Below are positions 1-6,103 of a stretch of DNA of 13,182 nucleotides, piece after piece. Source of the DNA: Alphaproteobacteria bacterium. GTDB lineage: Bacteria; Pseudomonadota; Alphaproteobacteria; Micavibrionales; UBA2020. Both the position numbers and the translations under genes were made by a program. Under the pieces are notes generated by a model, which was not told the DNA's origin, made no database searches, and worked only from the letters and a program-made list of their open reading frames with translations. The stretch's first letter is position 1. Each line of letters begins with the position of its first letter. The stretch spans positions 1 to 13,182 of the forward strand of contig JAQSWE010000035.1 of the NCBI GenBank assembly GCA_029266795.1, in the 5' to 3' direction.

Positions 1-1
1 T

Positions 2-124
2 TTCAATATTATGTCAGGCCGCAACTGGCTCGACCTGCACCCGTTGCCGGTTCAACAGGCGGCAAATGACGCAAAGGCATCTGTACCGAGCATGTTCAGC
101 CTGCGCCAGCCGGTTTTGGGCTAG
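2..124 (+). CDS. C-terminal fragment of an unknown gene (5' end outside window)
   Basis: An open frame runs from the window edge to a TAG at 122-124 and gives about 40 residues ending in SLRQPVLG. No domain can be recognised in so short a tail. A second plus frame is also open over the same stretch, so the choice of frame rests on more natural residue content (hydrophobic and charged mixture, few Cys). The sharp drop to AT-rich sequence just after this stop supports a gene ending here. Function unknown. Confidence 0.4.
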   Translation, partial: FNIMSGRNWLDLHPLPVQQAANDAKASVPSMFSLRQPVLG

Positions 125-150
125 ATAATCATTTACATTATTAGGCCTGA

Positions 151-178
151 ATAATTCATTGATTTATCGATGAATTAT
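151..178. repeat. 28-bp near-perfect palindrome
   Basis: Arms ATAATTCAT (151-159) and ATGAATTAT (170-178) are exact reverse complements. They continue inward through one T/G position and GAT/ATC to a 2-base centre. In RNA this would be an AU-rich hairpin with a small loop. It lies 27 bp after the upstream stop codon, which fits a 3'-end structure of that gene, but its symmetry also fits a dimeric-regulator operator. No U-tract follows. Confidence 0.5.
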
Positions 179-409
179 AAGAGATCCCGCTTAAGTTACT
201 GCGCATACAACACTTTAGATAGCTATCGCAAGCTATTGAATTATTCAATTTAATCAGGTCACAATCCCTATTGAAATTTGGAGATGCGAGAAATCACTTT
301 AAGCGCTTATATTTTTCGCCTGAACTTCCTTCATAAATTTGCTTCACATGAAACACCGCCGCGCCATCTTGACCCCGCCCTGTTCCGCAGATAGGCTTTG
401 GGTATTCAC

Positions 410-414
410 AGGAG
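410..414 (+). promoter_or_regulatory. Ribosome binding site deciding the start of the 422-664 gene
   Basis: AGGAG ends 7 nt before the ATG at 422. This favours that ATG over the in-frame TTG at 398, which has no comparable purine-rich site. Confidence 0.75.
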
Positions 415-421
415 AATTTGG

Positions 422-664
422 ATGAGCACCCTCGACGACGCCCGCAAGGCCAAGGCCAAGGTTGGCAAATTACTGGCCAGCGCCTTCAACCGCGCCGCAA
501 AAAATCCTGTGAACGGCATCGGGATCAGCAACGTCAAAGACGATTATCATGTAACCGTCCGGCTGGAACGCCAGCCGACGCCGGAGGAAAGCACCCGCCT
601 GCCGCGCGAATGCGATGGCGTGGCCGTGAAGTACAAAATCACCGGCCCGATCGTCGCGCAGTAG
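422..664 (+). CDS. Small uncharacterised protein (80 aa)
   Basis: The predicted protein is soluble, with no signal peptide or membrane segment. The N-terminus (residues 1-30) is basic and helical-looking, rich in Lys, Ala and Arg. The rest reads as a compact alpha/beta unit: a Gly-rich turn (NGIGISN), a strand DDYHVTVRLER, then LPRECDGVAVKYKITGPIV. The pattern 'Gly-rich turn, strand, LP..xDGVxV, xTGxI' resembles the opening part of small domains found alone or ahead of serine-protease-like proteins, where a short strand set packs around an LP-x-GV turn. That resemblance is weak and I assign no function. The start is set by AGGAG 7 nt upstream. The gene converges on the swivel-domain gene with only 3 bp between stop codons and no visible terminator, so transcripts from the two strands probably overlap. 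Confidence 0.75.
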   Translation: MSTLDDARKAKAKVGKLLASAFNRAAKNPVNGIGISNVKDDYHVTVRLERQPTPEESTRLPRECDGVAVKYKITGPIVAQ

Positions 665-667
665 CCG

Positions 668-1717
668 TCATTCTTTTTGCGGTAAAGCCTTCACGGTTCC
701 GGTCGCACCGTCGATGCTCAGCCAGAGCTTGCCCTGCTTTTCGGAAAGCGCCTGAATGTCCTTCAGGAAATCCTGCCCGATGCCGGTAACGCAAGGGATG
801 CCCTGCTCGCGCGCCACGGTGCAGGCATGGGACAGCGCCCCGCCTTCCGCAAACAGCAGGCCGGAGGCATGGGGGAACAGCTCAACCGTATCTGGTCGCG
901 CCCGCGGGAAGACAAGGATGGGGAATTCGGACGGATCAAGCGCGGTCAGGCTCGCCTCGGCATTTTTCAAAATAATCGCCCTACCCGTCACTTGGCCGCC
1001 GCAAACCGGCAGGCCTTTCCATTCGGTCGCCGCCACATGGGCTGCCTCGGCCACAGGCGCGGGCGCGCTTTCATCCGGCTTGTCCCAGAAAAAAGGCGGG
1101 GTATCCGGCTCGACCGACCTGGCGGGGCGCGGCGGGAAGATTTCGAGCCAGGCGGAGGACAGCTGCGTACGGCGTTTCTGGATGCCCTGGATTTGCATCA
1201 TCGTCTTGCGCACGGTAAAGGGCGATTTGTCGGGTGCCGCCAGCCATTGGGCGAATTCCTGCGGGCTGCCCGATGGCAGGCGCTGCATCAATGCCTGCAG
1301 CGCAAGGCCGAGCGCGGTGCTTTCCAGCAGCCTCGCATCGCGCCCCTGCGGCAGCGGCGATTTGCTGGCAGTATCGACATATCTTTCGATGCGCCACTGG
1401 CTTTTGACGAGCGCGAAAGTGCGCAGCAGGTTATTGCGCTGTGTGTAGGTCCAGCCGCCGCCCCGCTCCGTTACATACATCCAGCCGCAGCTGACCGTCT
1501 CCACGATCTCGCTCCAGTTCACGTAAGGAACGGTTTTGTACCAGCTGACCAGCGGCCCGCGCGACGGCGGCAGCGCCAGCACATTCAGCGCGCGCGACCA
1601 GATGGATTGCGGATCGGTCGGGTCATAGACGTCTTCCAGCAATTGCTGTTCCGCCGGCGTAAAGCTCGACGGCAGCGAGGCGTCTTCGGAAAACTTCATC
1701 CAGAGCGTCTTCAGCAC
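668..1717 (-). CDS. PEP-utilising-enzyme mobile (phosphohistidine swivel) domain protein, stand-alone
   Basis: 349 residues. The C-terminal part (about 232-345) matches the swivelling domain of PEP synthase, PPDK and enzyme I. It has a Gly-rich opening (GGQVTGRAIIL), a strand ending FPRARPDT, ASGLLFAEGG, then the active motif GGALSHACTVAREQGIP with His297 at the phospho-acceptor position. The nucleotide-binding (ATP-grasp) and PEP-binding barrel domains that normally flank this domain are absent. The N-terminal 200 residues are mostly helical, rich in Trp and Arg, and not recognised; a Pro/Ala-rich linker (about 200-228) joins the two halves. The start is GTG, whose G is the last base of the upstream gene's TAG stop; GGAG lies 7 nt ahead, so translation is probably coupled to the beta-propeller gene. 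An in-frame ATG at residue 7 is a weaker alternative. Role unknown: it may receive or pass a phosphoryl group, or use the fold only for binding. Confidence 0.8.
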   Translation of the reverse strand: MLKTLWMKFSEDASLPSSFTPAEQQLLEDVYDPTDPQSIWSRALNVLALPPSRGPLVSWYKTVPYVNWSEIVETVSCGWMYVTERGGGWTYTQRNNLLRTFALVKSQWRIERYVDTASKSPLPQGRDARLLESTALGLALQALMQRLPSGSPQEFAQWLAAPDKSPFTVRKTMMQIQGIQKRRTQLSSAWLEIFPPRPARSVEPDTPPFFWDKPDESAPAPVAEAAHVAATEWKGLPVCGGQVTGRAIILKNAEASLTALDPSEFPILVFPRARPDTVELFPHASGLLFAEGGALSHACTVAREQGIPCVTGIGQDFLKDIQALSEKQGKLWLSIDGATGTVKALPQKE

Positions 1718-3120
1718 TATTTATCTCCGCGCGTGAGCAAGTGAACGCCGCCATAAGCCGTAATATCATGCGGCGTCGTTACATATAGCACATCGCGGTC
1801 AAAAACGGGAGCGGCATAGCCGCCCTGCGTTTTCTTTATCCTGCGGATTTCCGTGCCGTCTTCTGCATTGCGGATGGAAACCACGCCATCCGACGTCATA
1901 CCGGCGAGCAGCGGCGGGTTGGTGGTTGCCAGCAGGCCTGCGGGGGCGAGGAATTCTTTGCCCTGCTTCACATACCACGCTTTGCTGCCGTCCTTGATGT
2001 TCAGCGCGATCAGGTCGCCATTCTTTAGCGTGTGGATGACGATACCTTTATCCGCCAGCACAACGGCCTCGGGCAGCGGCATGCCGGGCAGGTCGACCGA
2101 CCAGAGGATTTTGCCGTTCGTGCCGATGGCATGGGACCAGCCCTTGTCATCCGCTTTCTGCGGCCCCACCTGCCCGACCGCGGTCGTCAGCAATATGCGG
2201 TCGCGGCCGCCCATCTGCGGCGAACCCATCGTATTGCCGGGGAGCGCGGTTTTCCATTCGATATCGCCGTCATCGGGATCGAGCGACGACAATTCCGCGC
2301 CGACCTTTTTATCATCCGGCTGCGCTGAAACGTACAAATGATCGTCGTGCAGCAAGGGCGTTGCATCCGTATGGCCGATTTTGCTCCGCCACAACACCGC
2401 GCCGTCCTTCATATCCAAAGCCCATATGCCTTCTTCCCCCGCGCAGGTGAAGAGGCGGTTGTTGGCGGCATCGAGCGCAGTTTCGGATTCCACATGGCTG
2501 CGAAACTGACGTTCCCATACCGGCTTGCCGTCCGGCAATGAAAAGGCCGTCAGCGATGCGGCGGGAGCTGTGTGCAACCCCTCCCCCACAAAGGCCATAT
2601 CCTTTAGGACCGCCGTGTTGGTGAAGATCGGCTCTTTCTTCTTCAGCGACCAGACGAGCTTGCCGTCGGCGCGCGCATGGGCGTCGAGCGTCGCCTCGAA
2701 AGTGCCAAGCAGCAGCAGGTCGCCCGCGATCACGGGCGAGGCCAGCGTTTCATTCTTTGTTTTCACCGTCCAGAGCGGCGCGAATTCTTCGTATGATTTA
2801 TCCGTGGGCTGCGTCGCATCCGCCAGTTTTTCAAGCTTTGATATATCCGCACCCGCCAGCAGGCGTGATCCTTCTTGCTCGCTGGGTTTCTGCGTATGGC
2901 TCCAGATCACCGTCGCGCCCGCCGCGATAAAGCAGACCGCCGCGAAGCCGAAGATCTTCCGGCGGTGCCGCGACCAGAACGCCGCCTGCGACGCCCCCGC
3001 CAGTGCCCCCACCGCCGTCAGCAGCCAAGGGAGGATTTCAATCATCGGGATCAGCGCAGGAAAGATATAGAGACGGCCGGAAAGGCGCGGAAAAGGCGGC
3101 AAAGTTTTGCGTACAGCCAT
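1717..3120 (-). CDS. Membrane-anchored PQQ-like beta-propeller protein
   Basis: 467 residues. Two hydrophobic stretches (about 26-48 and 56-74) flank a basic loop containing RHRRK. By the positive-inside rule this loop is cytosolic, so the large C-terminal part faces the periplasm. Residues about 95-460 are a series of PQQ/WD-type blades: each has a strand such as SPVIAGDLLLLGT, a turn with DG, and a closing Trp strand (DGKLVWSLK, DGKPVWERQ, KDGAVLWRSK, DGDIEWKTAL, NGKILWSVDL, KDGSKAWYVK). This is the pattern of BamB and quinoprotein-dehydrogenase propellers. No haem-binding CxxCH motif is seen and no dehydrogenase can be inferred. It is not a BamB lipoprotein, as no lipobox follows the first segment. 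AGGGAG sits 8 nt before the ATG at 3120; Met26 is a possible later start but lacks such a site. It is the first gene of a two-gene unit with the swivel-domain protein. Confidence 0.8.
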   Translation of the reverse strand: MAVRKTLPPFPRLSGRLYIFPALIPMIEILPWLLTAVGALAGASQAAFWSRHRRKIFGFAAVCFIAAGATVIWSHTQKPSEQEGSRLLAGADISKLEKLADATQPTDKSYEEFAPLWTVKTKNETLASPVIAGDLLLLGTFEATLDAHARADGKLVWSLKKKEPIFTNTAVLKDMAFVGEGLHTAPAASLTAFSLPDGKPVWERQFRSHVESETALDAANNRLFTCAGEEGIWALDMKDGAVLWRSKIGHTDATPLLHDDHLYVSAQPDDKKVGAELSSLDPDDGDIEWKTALPGNTMGSPQMGGRDRILLTTAVGQVGPQKADDKGWSHAIGTNGKILWSVDLPGMPLPEAVVLADKGIVIHTLKNGDLIALNIKDGSKAWYVKQGKEFLAPAGLLATTNPPLLAGMTSDGVVSIRNAEDGTEIRRIKKTQGGYAAPVFDRDVLYVTTPHDITAYGGVHLLTRGDK

Positions 3121-3326
3121 GTGAAATACTCCCTGTTCCCTATCAGACGATTCTCAGCCGTCATTCCTTGGCTGCGGACATATTGGTATATGCCGACTGG
3201 ATTGGCAACGTGCAAGCGGCTGATATATGGCAGGTTTTAACGTCCATTAATTAGCTTATTGACTAAATACCGAAGCGGGCGCAATAATGTATTATTAGCC
3301 TATTAGCTAAATAAGAGTATGCCATC
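3121..3326. other. Divergent intergenic region
   Basis: 206 bp separating the minus-strand beta-propeller gene from the plus-strand DCC-family gene, so both promoters should lie here. The right half is AT-rich and repeats the motif TTAGC (3251-3255, 3295-3299 and 3304-3308), the last within the palindrome TTAGCTAA. On the minus strand only weak promoter-like hexamers are visible. No gene is seen. Confidence 0.6.
3259..3288 (+). promoter_or_regulatory. Candidate sigma70-type promoter for the DCC-family gene
   Basis: TTGACT (3259-3264, five of six matches to the -35 consensus) is followed after 18 bp by AATAAT (3283-3288, five of six to the -10 consensus), about 38 bp ahead of the ATG at 3327. 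Spacing and position fit a housekeeping promoter. This rests on sequence match only. Confidence 0.45.
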
Positions 3327-3716
3327 ATGAACAATAAAATCGAAATCCTTTACGATGACCAATGCCCCGTTTGTCGGAGCTATTGCACGAAAGTGCAACT
3401 GAAGGACGATGCGCAGGAAATCATTCTGACCGATGCGCGCAAAAGCGGCACGCTGATGGATGAGGTGACGGCGCAAGGGCTCGACATCGACGAAGGTATG
3501 GTCGTGAAGCTGGACGGAAAAATCTATTACGGGAGCGAGGCAATGCGCGTGCTGGTGCCGCTGACAAAGGCGGGACGCCTGCAGCGCTTTTTGTTCAGCA
3601 CAAAGAACCTGTCGGCAATCGTCTATGGGTTTTGCAAAAGTGTGCGGAATTTACTGCTGCGCGCACTGCGCATCCGGAAGATCGAAAATCTCAAAGATCC
3701 TCGATATCGCAATTAA
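3327..3716 (+). CDS. DCC family (DUF393) thiol-disulfide oxidoreductase-like protein
   Basis: 129 residues, the usual size for the family. It opens with a strand and the signature YDDQCPVC (residues 9-16), giving the D-x-x-C-x-x-C motif (Cys13 and Cys16) that names the DCC family and lies where thioredoxin-fold proteins hold their redox pair; Cys20 is extra. The middle has the typical LTDARKSG and DIDEGMVVKLDGKIYYGSEAM segments, with the GSEAM helix start, then a hydrophobic region and a very basic C-terminus. Substrate and partners are unknown for the family. It stands alone, with its own promoter-like sequence upstream and only a weak AAGAG ribosome site. Its last 26 bp overlap, on the opposite strand, the end of the OmpR-type regulator gene, so read-through in either direction would give antisense RNA. 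Confidence 0.88.
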   Translation: MNNKIEILYDDQCPVCRSYCTKVQLKDDAQEIILTDARKSGTLMDEVTAQGLDIDEGMVVKLDGKIYYGSEAMRVLVPLTKAGRLQRFLFSTKNLSAIVYGFCKSVRNLLLRALRIRKIENLKDPRYRN

Positions 3717-4395
3717 GCGAATAGCCCACGCCGCGCACGGTCTGGATGACCTCGCCGCCGCCGAGTTTCTTGCGGATGCGGGCGATCTGGATGTCGATCG
3801 CGCGGTCGCCGACCTCGAGGTTGCCTTCGCGCGCGCGGTCGAGCAGTTGCTCGCGCGACAACACGCGGTTGGGCGCATGGACCAGCGCCTCCAGCAGGCG
3901 GAACTCCATGGGCGTCAGTTCGCAGGATTTTCCGGCATCGTCAAAAACCTGATACTTCGCGGTATCGAGAATATGTTCCGCGAAACGCGTGCGGCGCGGC
4001 GCTGCGTCATTGCTTGAAGCGGGTTTGGGGCGGGAGCGGCGGATGGCGGCCTTGACCCGCGCCGACAGTTCCTTCATTTCAAACGGCTTGGCGAGGTAAT
4101 CATCCGCGCCCATCTCTAAGCCCACGACCTTGTCGACCCATGCCCCCTTGCCGCTGATGACGATCACCGGCGCATCGGTCAGCGCGCGTATCTGCGCGAT
4201 CAGCGTCAGCCCGTCGGCATCCGGCAGCATGAGGTCGAGGAGGATGGTATCGGTGCGCTTGACCTTCAATATCTTCATCGCCTCCGCACCGCTAGAGGCA
4301 TTGAACACCGTGTAGCCGTCAAGCTCGAGGTTCTCGCGGATCGTTTCCCGCAAGGCAGAATTGTCATCGACGACAAGCACAGTAGGGTTGGTCAC
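3691..4395 (-). CDS. OmpR/PhoB-type response regulator
   Basis: 234 residues in two domains. The receiver domain (1-120) has the acidic pair Asp10/Asp11, phospho-acceptor Asp54 in LLDLMLPD, Ser81 at the switch Ser/Thr position and Lys103 followed by Pro104. The C-terminal winged helix (about 135-230) carries hallmarks of the OmpR family: LTPMEFRLLEAL, the recognition helix region RAIDIQIARIRKKL and the wing VIQTVRGVGYSL. It should bind DNA as a phosphorylation-driven dimer and regulate transcription. The start is a GTG sharing GTGA with the stop of the preceding stand-alone receiver gene (4-nt overlap), so translation is likely coupled. It is the last gene of the kinase-receiver-regulator unit. 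The cognate kinase is most simply the one encoded two genes upstream (inference from context). Confidence 0.93.
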   Translation of the reverse strand: MTNPTVLVVDDNSALRETIRENLELDGYTVFNASSGAEAMKILKVKRTDTILLDLMLPDADGLTLIAQIRALTDAPVIVISGKGAWVDKVVGLEMGADDYLAKPFEMKELSARVKAAIRRSRPKPASSNDAAPRRTRFAEHILDTAKYQVFDDAGKSCELTPMEFRLLEALVHAPNRVLSREQLLDRAREGNLEVGDRAIDIQIARIRKKLGGGEVIQTVRGVGYSLNCDIEDL

Positions 4396-4772
4396 GCCAC
4401 GAGTTCCCGCACGGTTTTTTCAAGCATATCGATATCAAGCGGCTTGGGCAAGATCGCATCGGCACCCAGTTTCTTGGCAAGATGCAGGAAATCTGCGGAT
4501 TTTGTGCGCCCCCCGCCGGAAATCGCGATGAGCCGGATGTCGGGGTGGCGGCGGCGCAGCTCCATGATAACCTCCAGCCCCTCCTTGCGCGGCATGATGA
4601 TATCGGTGATGACGATCTGCGGCTGATGGGTGCCCTCGTCGATCATGTTCAGCGCTTCCTGCCCGTCGCGGGCATAGACGACGTCGAAACCACAGGCGGA
4701 AAGATTTTCGCACACGACGCCGCGCACCTGTTCCTCGTCATCCACGACCATGATACGAAGTTTGTCTTCCAT
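4392..4772 (-). CDS. Stand-alone receiver-domain response regulator
   Basis: 126 residues, a single CheY-like receiver with no output domain. Key residues are the acidic patch Asp11/Asp12, Asp57 in IVITDIIMP as phospho-acceptor, Ser85 at the switch position and Lys110-Pro111. A frame extending upstream to 4970 is open, but it runs into the kinase gene. The ATG at 4772 is preceded by GAGGGG and begins exactly where receivers usually begin, so it is the better start. It lies 16 nt after the kinase stop and overlaps the OmpR-type gene by 4 nt. Likely a phosphorelay shuttle, phosphate sink or protein-interaction regulator fed by the neighbouring kinase; this role is inferred from position. Confidence 0.9.
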   Translation of the reverse strand: MEDKLRIMVVDDEEQVRGVVCENLSACGFDVVYARDGQEALNMIDEGTHQPQIVITDIIMPRKEGLEVIMELRRRHPDIRLIAISGGGRTKSADFLHLAKKLGADAILPKPLDIDMLEKTVRELVA

Positions 4773-4776
4773 TCTT

Positions 4777-4782
4777 CCCCTC
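4777..4782 (-). promoter_or_regulatory. Ribosome binding site deciding the start of the receiver gene
   Basis: On the minus strand GAGGGG lies 4 nt before the ATG at 4772, inside the 16-nt gap after the kinase stop. It supports the short form of the receiver rather than a 66-residue N-terminal extension that would overlap the kinase reading frame. Confidence 0.65.
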
Positions 4783-4788
4783 TTTCTT

Positions 4789-5913
4789 TTATCCGCTACG
4801 ATAAAGCGGCAGGTAAATGTCAAGTGTCGTGCCCTGCCCCTCGGTGCTCGCCGCTTCGATATGACCGCCCGACTGGCGGACGAAGCCATATACCATCGCA
4901 AGCCCCAGCCCCGTGCCTTCGCCAGTTTTCTTCGTTGTGAAAAAAGGCTCGAAGATGCGCTCCAGCACATGTGCGGGCATGCCGCGACCTGTGTCCCTTA
5001 CCGAAATATGCGCGTATTCGTTGCCGCCGTAATCGGCAGAGCCCATGGCAAAATCGAGCGCGCCGCCCTGCGGCATGGCGTCGCGGGCATTGGCGGCTAT
5101 ATTGGCAAGCGCCATGTCGAAAAGTTTGGCATCAATCCGCACGGTCGGATTCGTTCCCGTATCAAGCAGCCGTACCTTGATGTCTTCACCGAGCTTTTTC
5201 TGCTGTTGATCTGCTGCCGCCCGCACAAATTGGCGGAGATCGACAACCTGCTCGCTCAACTCGCTCTGGCGCGAAAAAACCATCAGTTGCCGGATCAGGT
5301 TTGCCCCACGGCGCGCCGCATCCTCAACGCCTTCGATCTTGGGCAATATTGCCGCGCGCGTTTCTACATCCTGCATCGCGTCCACACGGCGCTGCATCAG
5401 GCGCGTATTGCCGAGGATGACGGTCAGCAGGTTGTTGAAGTCGTGCCCGAAGCCGCTCGCCAACTGCCCCACCGCGTCCATTTTCTGGGCATGGCGCAGC
5501 TTTTCACCCGCGCTGTGCCGCGCTTTCCGGAGGCTGAAAATTTCCCGGGCCTTCGCTAGCGATGTCGCAAGCGCCGGTGTCGAGGCCTGTTCTTTCAGAA
5601 TATAATCATGCGCTCCCCAGCGCAGCGCATCGGCCATGCCTGTGTCGCCGGCATCGCCGCCCAGCATGACAAAGGCCGTCGGCATCATGTCATCGCCGAT
5701 GTCGTAGAAATTCTGCAGCACCCCCGTGCCCGCCATGTCCGGCAGCCTGTCGCCGACGAAAGTGCAGTCGAATTTTCGCGCTTTCAAAAGCGCGATACCG
5801 GTTTCGCCGGTGTCCGCTTCCTGCACCTCGATTGCCGTGCCCAGGCGATGGCGCATATCTGTGCGGCGGGCCGCATCATCGTCGATAATCAGCACCTTTA
5901 GACGTTCAGCCAC
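4789..5913 (-). CDS. Cytosolic hybrid histidine kinase with N-terminal receiver
   Basis: 374 residues, no membrane segment. Order: receiver (1-125), short linker helix, HisKA dimerisation domain (about 138-215), HATPase (about 225-372). In the receiver the acidic triad is Asp11-13, the acceptor is Asp55 in VGDRLPD, and conserved Lys107 is followed by Glu instead of the usual Pro. The H-box has His157 in GFGHDFNNLL, the form seen in PAS-linked kinases whose neighbour reads AHDFNN. ATP-binding boxes are complete: N-box NIAANARDAM (Asn275), G1 DTGRGMP, F-box FEPFFTTK and G2 GEGTGLGLAM. It has no PAS, GAF or periplasmic sensor, so its input is probably phosphorylation of its own receiver by another kinase, or a partner protein. 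The start is GTG with GGGGGAAG just ahead. It is first in a three-gene unit with a lone receiver and an OmpR-type regulator. Confidence 0.92.
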   Translation of the reverse strand: MAERLKVLIIDDDAARRTDMRHRLGTAIEVQEADTGETGIALLKARKFDCTFVGDRLPDMAGTGVLQNFYDIGDDMMPTAFVMLGGDAGDTGMADALRWGAHDYILKEQASTPALATSLAKAREIFSLRKARHSAGEKLRHAQKMDAVGQLASGFGHDFNNLLTVILGNTRLMQRRVDAMQDVETRAAILPKIEGVEDAARRGANLIRQLMVFSRQSELSEQVVDLRQFVRAAADQQQKKLGEDIKVRLLDTGTNPTVRIDAKLFDMALANIAANARDAMPQGGALDFAMGSADYGGNEYAHISVRDTGRGMPAHVLERIFEPFFTTKKTGEGTGLGLAMVYGFVRQSGGHIEAASTEGQGTTLDIYLPLYRSG

Positions 5914-6103
5914 GCGCTTCCCCCATGTATCCAGTTACCATTTTTCAGCGGTAGTGGTTTACATTCTATGAAGGAATTGGCGCAGGGGGAACGGCAAAAA
6001 CGGCCACGCGCATACGCGGCTGCTCAAGAAGCAAAAGGCGGTAAGGGTTCAGCAAAGGCGGCGCATACGGCGGTATGGAAATTTTATTTGCCGATTTTAT
6101 TGA
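5914..6103. other. Intergenic region upstream of the kinase unit
   Basis: 190 bp between two minus-strand genes, large enough to hold the promoter of the kinase unit. On the minus strand a TAGAAT (-10-like) lies about 45-50 bp upstream of the GTG, but no good -35 pairs with it. The region carries short imperfect direct repeats: GCGCATACG(G)CGG at 6008-6019 and 6061-6073, and AGCAAA(A)GGCGG at 6030-6041 and 6051-6061. CATAC-GGCG-GTATG (6064-6077) could form a small hairpin, but no T-run follows on the minus strand. Confidence 0.5.

Larger units (their letters stand above)
125..421. other. AT-rich intergenic spacer with several palindromes
   Basis: About 300 bp without a convincing gene, much richer in A+T than the flanking genes. 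It holds a 28-bp near-perfect palindrome at 151-178 (ATAATTCAT/ATGAATTAT arms, a T/G mismatch that would pair as U-G in RNA, then GAT/ATC around TT). It also has a 10-bp perfect palindrome GATAGCTATC at 218-227 and a 7+1+7 palindrome ATTGAAT-T-ATTCAAT at 235-249. None is followed by a T-run, so none is a classical terminator. The spacer probably carries the promoter of the 422-664 gene and perhaps operator sites, but I could not pick a -35/-10 pair with confidence. Confidence 0.6.

Noticed and set aside
348..425. 25-codon leader-like ORF ending in ATGA at the start of the 422-664 gene
   Set aside because: No ribosome site precedes its ATG and its peptide has no attenuator-like codon run. The ATGA junction could be chance, so I do not annotate it.
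756..1744. Plus-strand frames (756-1448 and 827-1744) opposite the swivel-domain gene
   Set aside because: There is no ribosome site or domain pattern, whereas the minus-strand gene has an intact phosphohistidine motif.
4773..4970. 66-residue N-terminal extension of the lone receiver
   Set aside because: It would overlap the 3' end of the kinase gene in another frame, has no receiver-like sequence, and a strong ribosome site precedes the ATG at 4772.
4750..5559. 269-residue plus-strand frame opposite the histidine kinase
   Set aside because: Antisense to a gene with complete H, N, G1, F and G2 boxes.
6064..6077. CATAC-GGCG-GTATG as a terminator for the EAL-like gene
   Set aside because: The stem is only 5 bp and no T-run follows on the minus strand.
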